Of a DNA stretch of 64,000 bases, positions 39,232 to 49,000 are shown one piece after another (position 1 is the stretch's first letter; each line of letters starts with the position of its first letter). The notes below the pieces were generated by a model. That model was not told where the DNA came from. It did no database searches and worked only from the letters and a program-made list of their open reading frames with translations. This stretch comes from Dyella sp. ASV21. Its GTDB lineage: Bacteria > Pseudomonadota > Gammaproteobacteria > Xanthomonadales > Rhodanobacteraceae. The DNA lies in the NCBI RefSeq assembly GCF_016428975.1, contig NZ_JAELTT010000007.1, forward strand, positions 1-64,000, read 5' to 3'. The translations under genes were made by a program, and so were the position numbers.

Positions 39232-40152
39232 TCAATGCGTGGACGATGGCATCGTCTCGGCGATCGACGTGACGAGGCGTTCACGAAACCAGCGATGCGC
39301 CTGGTCATCCTCCTTGCTCGCGTGCCAATACGCCAGGATCGGAATGACCGGCAGGCGGATCGGCAACGCGCGTATGGCGATGGGCAGCAAGCCGGCCAGG
39401 TGTTCGGCATAAGCCATGGGCACCGTAAGCAGCAGCTCGCTGGCGGCCGCAATCTGGCAGGCGGCAAAATAGTGCTGGCAGACCATGCGCACCTCGCGAA
39501 ACATGCCGTTCTGGCCCAGCAGAAGGTCAAGTGCGTTCGCCTCGCCCAGCGGCGAGACGACCACATGCCGCGCCGCCAGATAGTCAGCGCGACGCATGGT
39601 GCTCGCGAGCGGATGATCGCGGCGCATTACCACCACCAGCGTTTCATCCAGCAAATGATGTTGGGAGAGTCGCGACGCCGCGCACAGCGGACGATCCACC
39701 GCCAGGTCGAGGGCGCCGGCCGCCAGCTCGCGCTCCATCTCATCGGCCGCCACACGCCGGCTCACCACGCGCACCGCCGGCGCCTCGCGCTCGATGCGCG
39801 CCATCAACCCGGGCAGCACGATGGATTCGAGAATGTCGCGAAACCCCAGCACGAACTCCATGTCCAGTTGCGCCGGATCGAACTGCGGCAGTGCGCGCGC
39901 ACTGGCCAGCAAGCCCTTCAGGTGAGCCTGCACCGCCGGCATCATCGCGCGCACCTTGTCGGTCGGCAGCAGGCGATTGCCCTGGCGGATGAACAGCGGG
40001 TCACCCAGCTGATCGCGCAGCCGACCCAGGGCGTGGGTCACCGCCGGCTGGGTCAGGTGCAGCACCCGCGCCGCCGCGCTGACGCCGCCATGGGTGTAGA
40101 TGGCGTCCAGCACGCGGAACAGGTTGAGGTCGATACGGTGATCACGTTCCAC
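39232..40152 (-). CDS. LysR-type transcriptional regulator
   Basis: This 306-residue regulator has an N-terminal winged helix (about 5-65, LNLFRVLDAIYTHGGVSAAARVLHLTQPAVTHAL pattern) and a periplasmic-binding-like effector domain. The helix sequence is close to the NodD/LinR-like branch often found beside catabolic operons. The start is the GTG at 40152 with AGGAG six bases upstream. It is divergent from the six-gene operon starting at 40281, and an inverted repeat with LysR-site features lies between them at 40201-40216, so control of that operon, and probably of itself, is likely. The inducer is unknown but is expected to be an intermediate of the pathway. Confidence 0.88.
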   Translation of the reverse strand: MERDHRIDLNLFRVLDAIYTHGGVSAAARVLHLTQPAVTHALGRLRDQLGDPLFIRQGNRLLPTDKVRAMMPAVQAHLKGLLASARALPQFDPAQLDMEFVLGFRDILESIVLPGLMARIEREAPAVRVVSRRVAADEMERELAAGALDLAVDRPLCAASRLSQHHLLDETLVVVMRRDHPLASTMRRADYLAARHVVVSPLGEANALDLLLGQNGMFREVRMVCQHYFAACQIAAASELLLTVPMAYAEHLAGLLPIAIRALPIRLPVIPILAYWHASKEDDQAHRWFRERLVTSIAETMPSSTH

Positions 40153-40200
40153 GGGGATCTCCTGACGGGCCGGCGAGCGGCCCATACATATGCGCAGTAT

Positions 40201-40216
40201 TTATGTAACGCCATAA
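40201..40216. promoter_or_regulatory. candidate LysR operator
   Basis: TTATG, six bases, CATAA: a perfect 5-bp inverted repeat of the T-N11-A type, centred in the 128-bp AT-rich gap between the divergent LysR gene and the catabolic operon. The overlap with either promoter cannot be fixed from sequence. Confidence 0.5.
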
Positions 40217-40280
40217 AGCATATTCATTTCACTGATTGCATGACACCAGCGTAGGCTGACCGGACGCCAGGAGCACCGCC

Positions 40281-41510
40281 ATGGACTTCCGCCCTTCCGA
40301 ACGCACCCGTGTGTTACTCGAACGCCTCGATCGCCTCATGCGCGAGCAGGTAGAGCCGGCCGAGACGGCCTACGCCGCCGCACTCAGCGGCAGCGCCGAC
40401 CACCGTCAATGGCGCCAGCCGCCGGTGATGGAGGAGCTGAAGCAGCGTGCCCGTGCCGCCGGCCTGTGGAACCTGTTCCTGCCGGAGCTGGAAGGCGGCG
40501 AAGGCCTGAGCAACCTCGACTACGCCCCGCTGGCCGAACGCATGGGGCACTCCTTCATCGCGCCGGAGGTGTTCAATTGCGGTGCGCCGGACACCGGCAA
40601 CATGGAGGTGCTGCTTCGCTACGGCTCACCTGAGCAGCGCGAGCGCTGGCTGGACCCGCTGTTGCGCGGCGAGATCCGCTCGGGCTTCGCCATGACCGAA
40701 CCGGACGTGGCCTCCTCCGACGCCACCAACATGCAGGCCACCGCCCGCGTGGAAGGCGACTCGGTGGTGCTCGATGGCCGCAAGTGGTGGACCACCGGCC
40801 TGGGTCATCCGCATTGCCGCTTCGTGATCTTCATGGGCCTGAGCGATGCGAGCGCCGAGCCACACCGTCGCCACAGCATGGTGATCTGCCCGCTCGACGC
40901 ACCGGGCGTGCAGATCGAACGCATGCTGCCGGTGTTCCATCACTACGACGAACCCTCCGGCCACGGCCAGATGCGCTTCGAGCAGGTGCGCCTGCCATTG
41001 AGTCACGTGATCCTGGGGCCGGGCCGTGGCTTTGAAATTGCGCAAGGGCGCCTGGGCCCCGGCCGTGTGCATCACTGCATGCGTGCACTGGGCGCGGCGG
41101 AACGTGCGCTCACCCTGCTGTGCCGCCGTGCCAGCGCACGCGTCGCCTTTGGGCAGCCGCTGCTCACGCTGGGCGGCAACGCCGATATCGTGGCCAACCT
41201 GCGCATGGCCATCGAGCAGGCGCGCCTGCTCACGCTCAAAACCGCCTGGACGCTGGATACCCACGGCACCAAGGCCGCGCTAAGCCTGATTTCCCAGATC
41301 AAGGTGGTTGTGCCCGCGGTGGCGCAGCAAGCCGCCGATGCGGCCATCCAGATCCATGGCGGCGCGGGGCTCACCGACGACTTTCCGCTCGCCCAGCTCT
41401 ACGCCTATGCACGCGTGCTGCGCCTGGCCGATGGCCCGGACGAAGTGCACCGCGCCGTGGTCGCCAAGCTCGAAGCCAGGGCCCAACTCGCCGCGGAGAA
41501 CCACGCATGA
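40281..41510 (+). CDS. ACAD10/11-type acyl-CoA dehydrogenase
   Basis: This 409-residue flavoprotein is a full-length acyl-CoA dehydrogenase: helical N-terminal domain, beta domain with FAMTEPDVASSDATN, and C-terminal helices with QIHGGAGLTDDFPLAQLYAYARVLRLADGPDEVH-type ending. In standard enzymes the catalytic base sits in YEGT; here the aligned residue is Asp384 in ADGPDE. That feature, and the kinase gene overlapping its end by ATGA, mark the ACAD10/ACAD11-like group. In that group, and in Pseudomonas LvaC, the enzyme acts on phosphorylated 4-hydroxyacyl-CoA and yields an unsaturated acyl-CoA. That role is inferred here. It is the first gene of a six-gene operon. Confidence 0.85.
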   Translation: MDFRPSERTRVLLERLDRLMREQVEPAETAYAAALSGSADHRQWRQPPVMEELKQRARAAGLWNLFLPELEGGEGLSNLDYAPLAERMGHSFIAPEVFNCGAPDTGNMEVLLRYGSPEQRERWLDPLLRGEIRSGFAMTEPDVASSDATNMQATARVEGDSVVLDGRKWWTTGLGHPHCRFVIFMGLSDASAEPHRRHSMVICPLDAPGVQIERMLPVFHHYDEPSGHGQMRFEQVRLPLSHVILGPGRGFEIAQGRLGPGRVHHCMRALGAAERALTLLCRRASARVAFGQPLLTLGGNADIVANLRMAIEQARLLTLKTAWTLDTHGTKAALSLISQIKVVVPAVAQQAADAAIQIHGGAGLTDDFPLAQLYAYARVLRLADGPDEVHRAVVAKLEARAQLAAENHA

Positions 41511-42577
41511 CCGCCATCCCCGATCAGGCGCGCGCCGTGCGCGAGGAAGATGCCTTCGACCTCGCCCCCGTCGATGCCTTTCTCAAGCAACACATCGACG
41601 GCCTGCAGGGCGCGCTGACGGTCAGCCAATTTCCGGGTGGCGCCTCCAACCTCACCTACCTGCTGAGCTACCCCGGGCGCGAACTGGTGCTGCGCCGTCC
41701 GCCGCGTGGCGCCAAGGCGAAATCCGCGCACGACATGCTGCGCGAAGCCCGCATCATCGGTGCGCTCAAGCCAAGCTATCCGTATGTGCCCGCCATCCTG
41801 GCGCGCTGCGACGACGAGCGCGTGCTCGGGCAGCATTTCTATGTGATGGAGCGCTTGCATGGCACCATTCTTCGCCGCGACCTGCCGCGCGAACTGGGCC
41901 TGGACCGCGATGGCGTGCGCCACCTGTGCACCGGCTTCATCGATCGACTGGTGGAACTGCACCACGTGGACGTCGACCGCTCGGGCCTGCGCGAACTGGA
42001 CAAAGGCGAAGGCTATATCGCGCGCCAGGTCGCCGGCTGGAGTGAACGCTGGCGACAGGCCGCCACCGAGGGTGCGGACCCGTGCGAAGACGTCATGGCG
42101 TGGCTGCACGCCCACCAGCCCGCGCAGGACAACACGCGCTGCGTGATCCACAACGACTTCCGCTTCGATAACGTGGTGCTCGCACCGGACAACCCGCTCC
42201 ACATCATCGGCGTACTGGACTGGGAGCTCGCCACCATCGGCGATCCCTTGATGGACCTGGGCAGCTCGCTCGCCTACTGGGTCCAGGCCGATGACGACGC
42301 CGTATTCCAATCGTTCCGCCGCCAGCCCACGCATGAGGCCGGCATGCTCACGCGTGCCGAGGTGGTGGCCTATTACGGCGAGCGCAGCGGGCTGGATATA
42401 TCGCGCTTTGGCTTCTACGAGGTGTTTGGCCTGTTCCGCCTGATGGTGATCATCCAGCAGATCTATCGCCGCTTCGCGCTCGGTCAGACCACCAACCCGC
42501 AATTCGCTGGCTTTGGCGACGCCGCCCGCTATATGGGCATGCGCTGCCGCCGGGTGATCGCGGCCATGGACCGCTGA
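41507..42577 (+). CDS. aminoglycoside-phosphotransferase-fold kinase, ACAD10/11 N-domain type
   Basis: This 356-residue kinase matches the phosphotransferase domain fused to mammalian ACAD10 and ACAD11 and the stand-alone Pseudomonas LvaA. It has a GGASNLTYLL nucleotide loop, a lysine-bearing RRPPRGAKAKSAHDMLRE strand, the catalytic HNDFRFDN (Brenner motif) and the metal-binding DWELATIGDPLMDL. It is not an antibiotic resistance gene by context. It likely phosphorylates the hydroxyl of a hydroxyacyl-CoA with ATP so that the partner dehydrogenase can remove it. Start and stop are coupled to neighbours: ATGA overlap upstream and a two-base gap downstream. Confidence 0.88.
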   Translation: MTAIPDQARAVREEDAFDLAPVDAFLKQHIDGLQGALTVSQFPGGASNLTYLLSYPGRELVLRRPPRGAKAKSAHDMLREARIIGALKPSYPYVPAILARCDDERVLGQHFYVMERLHGTILRRDLPRELGLDRDGVRHLCTGFIDRLVELHHVDVDRSGLRELDKGEGYIARQVAGWSERWRQAATEGADPCEDVMAWLHAHQPAQDNTRCVIHNDFRFDNVVLAPDNPLHIIGVLDWELATIGDPLMDLGSSLAYWVQADDDAVFQSFRRQPTHEAGMLTRAEVVAYYGERSGLDISRFGFYEVFGLFRLMVIIQQIYRRFALGQTTNPQFAGFGDAARYMGMRCRRVIAAMDR

Positions 42578-42579
42578 GC

Positions 42580-43269
42580 ATGCGCGAACTGCTGCTCATA
42601 CGCCATGGCCAGGCCAGCTTCAGCGCCGACGATTACGACCAGCTCTCGGCCGTGGGCGCGCAGCAATCGCGCCTGCTCGGCGAATGGCTGGCGGCTTGCG
42701 GCCCGACGCCCGATCAGGTGGCGATGGGGCCGCGCATGCGCCATCGCGACACGGCCACGCATTGCCTGCACGCGGCGGGCGTTGGCCACACGCCGACCGT
42801 GCTGGATGGCCTGGATGAAGTCGATCACCTCGAACTGCTCGCGCGCCTGCGTCCCGACCTCGCCGCACCAGGGGCGCTGCGCGCGGCGATGAAGCAAAGC
42901 GACCATCCGCATCGCGCGTTCCAGCACCTGTTCGTGCAGGCGCTGGAGCGCTGGACCAGCGGCGCGCACGACGACGAATACCGCAAAAGCTGGCCGCGTT
43001 TCCGTGCCGATGTGAGGCAAGCCCTCGAACAGCTTGCCGACAGCGGCGCCGCTACGCTCTGGGCATTCACCTCCGGAGGCCCCATTGCCGTGATCGCCGC
43101 CGAGCTACTGCAGACCCCACCCGCACATGCGTTCGCATTGAGCTGGCCGCTTGTGAACACCGGCGTGACGCGCCTGCGCCTAGGCTCCGGCCGTCCGACC
43201 CTGCTCACCTACAACGCCTGGCCGCATCTCGAACGCACGCGCGATGCCAACCTGGTCACCTTGCGATGA
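42580..43269 (+). CDS. histidine phosphatase family protein
   Basis: This 229-residue protein belongs to the histidine phosphatase superfamily. The RHGQ motif at the N-terminus holds the histidine that becomes phosphorylated, and the second RH pair (RMRHRDTA) and a C-terminal region near SGGPIAVIA, where a His is usual in many members, complete the fold; the last His is not obvious. The gene starts two bases after the kinase gene. In this operon it may remove phosphate from a shunted phospho-acyl intermediate or from free phospho-hydroxy acid; that is inference. It could equally be a general sugar-phosphate phosphatase. Confidence 0.82.
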   Translation: MRELLLIRHGQASFSADDYDQLSAVGAQQSRLLGEWLAACGPTPDQVAMGPRMRHRDTATHCLHAAGVGHTPTVLDGLDEVDHLELLARLRPDLAAPGALRAAMKQSDHPHRAFQHLFVQALERWTSGAHDDEYRKSWPRFRADVRQALEQLADSGAATLWAFTSGGPIAVIAAELLQTPPAHAFALSWPLVNTGVTRLRLGSGRPTLLTYNAWPHLERTRDANLVTLR

Positions 43270-43348
43270 ACATTCACGCAGTTCCGTACACAGCACGCCC
43301 TTTGATGAAGCCCTTCACGCGCCTCGCCACTTTCAGGACGCCCCAACC

Positions 43349-44119
43349 ATGAGCCAAGCCGCCACCTTCGACCTCACCGGCAAGATCGCCATTGTCACGG
43401 GCGCCAGCCGTGGCATCGGTGCCGAGATCGCCAAGCTGTTCGCCCTGCACGGCGCCCATGTAGTGGTGTCCAGCCGCAAGCAGGCCGACTGCCAGAGTGT
43501 GGTCGATGCCATCGTCGCCGATGGCGGCTCGGCCGAAGCGGTCGCGTGCCATATCGGCGAACTGGAACACATCGAGACCTTGTACGCGCATGTCGAGAAA
43601 ACCCATGGTCGCCTCCACATCCTGGTGAACAACGCCGCCACCAACCCGTTCTACGGGCACATTCTGGATACCGACCCGTCGGTGTTCCAGAAGACCGTCG
43701 ACGTGAACATTCGCGGCTACTTCTACATGTCCACCCACGGGGCGCGCTTGATGGCCAGGAACGGCGGCGGCGCCATCGTCAACGTCGCCTCGGTGAATGC
43801 CGTGGTGCCGGGCCCGCAGCAAGGCATCTACTCCATCACCAAGGCCGCCGTCATTTCCATGACCAAAGCCTTCGCGGTGGAGTGCGCCGAACAGGGCGTG
43901 CGCTGCAACGCGCTGCTGCCGGGCCTCACCGACACCAAGTTCGCCTCGGTGCTGGTGAACACGCCGGCCATCCTCAAGGCGGCGCTGGCGCATGTGCCGA
44001 TGCGCCGCGTGGCGCAGCCATCCGAAATGGCCGGTGCGGCGCTCTATCTCGCTTCCGACGCTGCCTCCTACACCACCGGCACGGTGTTGAACGTGGACGG
44101 TGGCTACCTCTGTGTCTGA
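43349..44119 (+). CDS. short-chain dehydrogenase/reductase (operon gene 4)
   Basis: This 256-residue oxidoreductase has a classical SDR fold: the TGASRGIG cofactor loop, NNAATNP, catalytic Ser in NVASVNAV and YSITK with Tyr and Lys. The loop sequence and the downstream SSRKQ suggest NADP(H) through the arginine. Relatives include DHRS4-like carbonyl reductases and 3-hydroxyacyl-CoA dehydrogenases. In the operon it may interconvert keto and hydroxy acyl-CoA. AGGA lies ten bases before the ATG. A 79-bp gap separates it from the phosphatase gene, the largest in the operon. Confidence 0.85.
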   Translation: MSQAATFDLTGKIAIVTGASRGIGAEIAKLFALHGAHVVVSSRKQADCQSVVDAIVADGGSAEAVACHIGELEHIETLYAHVEKTHGRLHILVNNAATNPFYGHILDTDPSVFQKTVDVNIRGYFYMSTHGARLMARNGGGAIVNVASVNAVVPGPQQGIYSITKAAVISMTKAFAVECAEQGVRCNALLPGLTDTKFASVLVNTPAILKAALAHVPMRRVAQPSEMAGAALYLASDAASYTTGTVLNVDGGYLCV

Positions 44120-44132
44120 CAAGGACCACAGC

Positions 44133-44921
44133 ATGACCTTCCAACCCGCTCCACGCGCCGCCGGCAAGCGCGCCTTCGTCACCGGCGCCGGTGGCGGCCT
44201 GGGCGCCGCCACCGCGCACATGCTGGCCCGCCATGGGGCCCAGGTCTTTCTCACCGATATCGATGCCGATGCCGTCGCCAGCCAGGCGGCCGACATCAAT
44301 CGCGAACTCGGCGCCGACGTCGCGTGGGCGGCGCCACACGACGTGCGCGAAGAATCCCAATGGGAACGCCTGCTCGCCGAGGCAGCGCTCGCCATGGGTG
44401 GCCTCTCGGTGCTGGTGAACAACGCCGGTGTCGGCTCGTTGGGCACGGTGGGCGAGATCGAGCTGAAGGAATGGCGCCGCGTGATGGCCGTGAACGTGGA
44501 AGGCGTGATGCTGGGCTGCAAGCATGCCCTACCCTACCTGCGCGACGCGCAGCCAGCGTCGATCATCAACATTTCCTCCCTGGCCTCCTTCAAGATCGAC
44601 CCCAACTACACCACCTACAACACCTCCAAGGCGGCCGTGGCGGCACTCACCAAATCGGTGGCGGTGGACTGCGCACGGCAGAAGATCGACGTGCGCTGCA
44701 ACTCCATCCATCCGGCCTTTATCCGTACCGGCATCGTGGCACCGTTTTTCGCCGCACTCGGCGAGGAAGAGGCCACGCGCAAGCTGGTGCGCGGCATCCC
44801 CATGGGACGCCTGGGCGAGCCGGACGATGTCGCCTACGCCGCGCTGTATCTCGCTTCCGATGAAAGCCGTTATGTCACCGCCGCCGAGCTGGTGCTCGAT
44901 GGCGGCGCCCGCGCCGTGTAA
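44133..44921 (+). CDS. short-chain dehydrogenase/reductase (operon gene 5)
   Basis: This 262-residue oxidoreductase has the classical SDR motifs TGAGGGLG, NNAGVGS, catalytic Ser in NISSLASF and YNTSK. An Asp-rich FLTDIDADAV strand end after the glycine loop favours NAD over NADP. It is a different subgroup from the preceding SDR, so the two probably act on different steps or directions. AAGGA lies eight bases before the ATG, and the gene follows its neighbour by 13 bp. Its stop touches a spurious ATG of the next gene. The substrate is unknown. Confidence 0.85.
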   Translation: MTFQPAPRAAGKRAFVTGAGGGLGAATAHMLARHGAQVFLTDIDADAVASQAADINRELGADVAWAAPHDVREESQWERLLAEAALAMGGLSVLVNNAGVGSLGTVGEIELKEWRRVMAVNVEGVMLGCKHALPYLRDAQPASIINISSLASFKIDPNYTTYNTSKAAVAALTKSVAVDCARQKIDVRCNSIHPAFIRTGIVAPFFAALGEEEATRKLVRGIPMGRLGEPDDVAYAALYLASDESRYVTAAELVLDGGARAV

Positions 44922-44938
44922 TGCCGGAGTACTCACCG

Positions 44939-45955
44939 ATGAACCCGATCAATCGCCAATTGCTGCTCAAGACCCGCCCCGAAGGCCTGGTGCGCCAGGA
45001 CAACTTTGAGCTACACGAACAAGCCGTGCCCGAACTCGCCGAGGGCGAAGCGCTGGTGCGCGTGCTCTACCTCTCGATGGACCCCACCAACCGCGTGTGG
45101 ATGACCGATAGACCGCAGTACATGCCGCCGGTCGCCATTGGCGAAGTGATGCGCGGGATTGGCCTGGGCCGCGTGGTGGCGTCCAGATCCCCGCGCTTTG
45201 CCGTGGGCGAACTGGTGCAGGGCCTGGTCGGCTGGCAGGACTACGCGGTGATTCGCGAAGCACACGCCAAGGACTGGGTAAAGCTGCCGCCCAAGCCCCC
45301 GGTGGCGCTGCCCACGCTGCTGGGGGCGTGCGGCTTCAGCGGCATCACCGCGTACTACGGCCTTACCGAGATCGCGCCGGTGCAACCGGGTGAAACCCTG
45401 GTGGTGTCCGCCGCTGCGGGCTCGGTAGGTTCCATCGCCGGACAGATCGGCAAGCTGCGTGGCGCGCGCGTGGTCGGCATCGCGGGTGGCGCCGAGAAAT
45501 GCCGCCACCTGATAGAGGACCTCGGCTTTGATGCCGCCGTCGACTACAAGGCCGCCGACTTCAAGCAGCAATTGGCCGCGGCCACGCCCGATGGCGTGCA
45601 CGTGAACTTCGAGAATGTCGGTGGCCCGGTCATGCGCGCGGTGCTCTCGCGCATGGTCAACGGCGGCCGCGTGGCGCTGTGCGGACTCATCGCCAATTAC
45701 GCCAGCGGCGAGAAACCCTCGGACGACTACAGCGTCATCATCGTCAAGCGCCTTACCGTGCGCGGTTTCCTCGCCTTCGACTACCGCGACCAGCAACGCG
45801 CGGTGCAGGATCTGGTGGGCTGGGTGGTGAACGGCCAGATCAAGGCCGGCGAAACCATCGCCGAAGGTTTGGAGAACGCACCGCAAGTGCTCAACCGCCT
45901 ATTCGACGGCAGCCACACCGGCAAGCTGGTGTTGCGCGTGGCCGAGGATCAATAA
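44939..45955 (+). CDS. CurA-like NADP-dependent oxidoreductase (medium-chain reductase)
   Basis: This 338-residue zinc-free medium-chain reductase matches the CurA/leukotriene-B4-dehydrogenase group, which reduces the double bond of alpha,beta-unsaturated ketones and aldehydes with NADPH. Seen motifs are YLSMDPTNRVWM near residue 45, GACGFSGITAYYGL, the Rossmann AAAGSVGSIAGQIGK and FENVGG. I chose the ATG at 44939, with GGAG nine bases upstream, over one at 44921 without a site. As the last gene of the operon it could reduce an enoyl product or a by-product alkenal. A convergent terminator follows. Confidence 0.88.
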   Translation: MNPINRQLLLKTRPEGLVRQDNFELHEQAVPELAEGEALVRVLYLSMDPTNRVWMTDRPQYMPPVAIGEVMRGIGLGRVVASRSPRFAVGELVQGLVGWQDYAVIREAHAKDWVKLPPKPPVALPTLLGACGFSGITAYYGLTEIAPVQPGETLVVSAAAGSVGSIAGQIGKLRGARVVGIAGGAEKCRHLIEDLGFDAAVDYKAADFKQQLAAATPDGVHVNFENVGGPVMRAVLSRMVNGGRVALCGLIANYASGEKPSDDYSVIIVKRLTVRGFLAFDYRDQQRAVQDLVGWVVNGQIKAGETIAEGLENAPQVLNRLFDGSHTGKLVLRVAEDQ

Positions 45956-45962
45956 AACCCAT

Positions 45963-45996
45963 CGAGGTCGCTGCGGCGCCCGCCACAGCGACCTCG
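45963..45996. terminator. hairpin after the catabolic operon
   Basis: A perfect 11-bp stem (CGAGGTCGCTG / CAGCGACCTCG) with a 12-base loop, seven bases after the operon's last stop and just before the stop of the convergent gene. Confidence 0.7.
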
Positions 45997-46002
45997 TTCG
46001 CC

Positions 46003-49000
46003 TTACTCCGTCGCCTCAGGCACTGGCGGGGGCACCTTGGTCTTGCGCTGGCGCGCGCGCCAATAGCCGCCTTCGCTCCACGACTGGAAGCCCCAGCGCA
46101 ACCAGCCGATCAGCGCGTTCGCCAACCACAATGCCCACAGCAGCATGGCGATCTTGTAGACCCACAACGATACGCTGAACACACCAGCCACCGGCAACGC
46201 GCCATCGGTCTGGTCGGCGAACCAGTTCAACCGCCAGGCGGTGGAACCGTTGCCGGCCACGTGCATATCCGGCAAGCCGAGCAAGCCCTTGGGCACCGCC
46301 GATATCAATACCGCCAACGCCACCAGCGTGAGCAACGCCAAGGCCGCCTGCTGCAGATTGAAGGTGGTGCCATAGCGCTCGGGCAACACATGCCGCGCGC
46401 GCAGGCCAAGCAGGATCAGCCATACCACGACCAAGGCATAGGCGCCCCATGCGAACGCCGAGAAACCCAGCCCCAGCAGCAGCCACTGGTAGAAGCGCAG
46501 CGGTGTGGGTGCGTAGCGCGCGAGCAGCCACGCCGCCAGCAAGAGCACCAGCAACTGCGACCAGTACAACACCGCCGGCCCCATCGACGGACCCCAAGTC
46601 CACAGCACCCAGCGGTCCTGCGGCAACGCCTGATGCAAGGTGAGATTGGCCGCTGGCGCATTCAGTGTGAGCGTCGGCGTGTGCGTAAACGCCCCGATAC
46701 CTTGCGGCAGACGCAGGCGCAACGCATAGCGATGCACGCCCGGCAACAGCGGCAGACCGATCTTGCCGTCACGAATGGCGAGATTGATCGGTCGCTCGTC
46801 ACGCCGTGCCTCCAGCAACTCGGCGCCGGGCGGCAAGCCCAATGCGTGTTCGCCACCGCGCGTGCTGCGCGCCACCAGGGTCACCTGGGCTTCGCTCGAA
46901 CGGTCGCCCGCCTGACTTTGCACACTGACCGCGTCGAAGGCGAGGCTGGGGCCAACCAGCGCCTTGGGCTGGGTGATGGACAGTGCCAGCGTCTCTCCAG
47001 GCAGCGGCTGATACAGCAAGCCGTCGTCGCTCAAGGTGCCCGGCATGCCTTTGGCATCGACATGCCAGATCGGCGCCGCCTGCACCACCCACTGCTCCGC
47101 ACGCTCGCCCAGGGCTGGCGCGGTCAGCGCCAGTTGCTCGCCGCGATCCAGGCGACTGGTCCAGCTCACCTCGTTGATGCCCGCATTGAAGGTGACGCCG
47201 ATGCGGCCATCCTTCACCCGCGCGTTGTCGCCCAGCGGATGCTCGCCCGGCAGCAACGGCAGATCGAGGCTGAAACCGCCTTCGACCGGCGCAATGCGCT
47301 GCACCGTGTTGCGCACGTTCCATTCGTTGCCGAGTTGCAGGGTACGCACCACGCGCACAAACGGCGGAAAAGTCTGCGTGGCGCCCACCCGTGCCTGGCC
47401 GTCCGCCGCGGTGCGCAGGCGATTGAGTGTGAGGTTGTCGCCAAGCAGGCGCCCCTCATCCACGCCATCGGCGCTCCACTCGGTGCCACTGAAGAGCACG
47501 CGCTGGGGATGCGATGGGAATTGCACATTCGCGGTGTCGACGGGCGCCACGCGATAACGCAGGGTCACGCGATGCACGCCGCGCTCCATGCGCACCATCA
47601 ACGCGCCGATATCCGAACGCAGCAAGTCGGCGGGCTTGCCGTCCACGTCCACCGTCTGCAGTTGCAGCGCATCGTCGCCTTGCGGCAACGACACCGCCGC
47701 GGCAGCGCCCGCGTGCAGTTCCAGCTCCAGGGACAATTGATCGCCATGGGCCTGGACCGTCGCTTGGGCCGTACTGGTGCAGTCCGGCTCACATTTGGGT
47801 GCCTCGGTAAGGCGCTCGCGCAGCGCGTTGAGCACCTCGTTGCCTGGCGTGGCCTGCGCGTGCGCACCGGGCGACAGCAGGCTGAGCGCGAGTAGCGCAA
47901 CCGCGCCGGCGCGCAGGCGCCAGCCACCAGCCGAGCCAGGCCATGCGCGCCATGCACCCAGAGCCAGCTTGCCAAGCAGGGCCACCAGCAAGGCCAACAT
48001 GCCCACGCGTAACAGACGCACCAGCCAGGCCGGCGCGATCACCAGTCGCGTCGACTGCTCCGCCGTGACCGGCCCGGACCATCCCAGGCGATAGTTATTG
48101 CCGACATTCCACGACGGCGTGCCACGACCGGCCTGGATCACGCTGTGCGCGTCCACCTCCTGGCCCACCGTGTTGGCGGCGGTGATGCGAGAGCCGGTGA
48201 CCACCGCCGAGGCAAGCGAGGCCACCTTGCCGTTTACCGAGGGTGCATAGGACTGACGCTCCTTCCGCGTCCGTTGGGCAGCCGCGATGCCGGTGGCTGG
48301 CGCAGGCGGTGCGGGGGGCGCGTTGACCGAGGCTTCTTCCACCGCCGGCGCGACCTCGGTCTCTTCGTCCATGGCCACCGAGGGTGCTTCGTTGTCGGGC
48401 TCAAAGCCTACCCGGCCCATGTAGGCACCCTGTTCCAGTTGCGGATGCAGTGCGTAGTTCATCTGCGTGGCGGCGAACGGTAGTGTCCACAACGCCGCCA
48501 ACACCAGCAAAGCCAATGCACCGATACGCGAGAACACGCGCAGGCGACCTTCCGGCAGGGCGCGCGTGAGCAAGCCCAGCGCGAGCACCACCGCCAGTGT
48601 CCAACGCGGCGCGCCGCCTTCATGCAGGGACAAGGCAAGGAAGCCCAGTGCCACCAGTGCCCACGGCCAGCCCAGCAGGCGGCCCGCCAGCAAGGCGATC
48701 AGTGCCACCACGAACAGATCGAGCAGGCTCCACTGCGCGACCCACGAATCGGGCGAACGATCCGCGCCGATCGCACCCAGCAAGCGATACCCGTTGGGCA
48801 GATAGAGCGTGCCGTCGATACGTTCCAGCGCCAGCTGCCAGCCGCCGCTGGGCGCATGACCGCGCTCGGGCAAGCGCAGGCCCGCGCTTACGTCGATCTT
48901 GGTGCCACGCAGTTCCACGCCCTGCCGACCCGCGCCATCGGCAGTGACCAGCAGCGGCGTCGCGTCCTGCGTCGCGCTCTGCAGCTGCCACGGCGCGCTC

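Noticed and set aside
37246-40254. 1002-codon plus-strand frame over prmC, the reductase fusion and the LysR gene
   Set aside because: It spans three real minus-strand genes and has no domain or sensible composition.
41507-42577. Aminoglycoside resistance kinase
   Set aside because: It overlaps an acyl-CoA dehydrogenase gene and matches the ACAD10/11 kinase domain; context points to lipid or hydroxy-acid metabolism.
45679-47895. 738-codon plus-strand frame over the large membrane protein
   Set aside because: Antisense to the signal-peptide-bearing gene; no motif.
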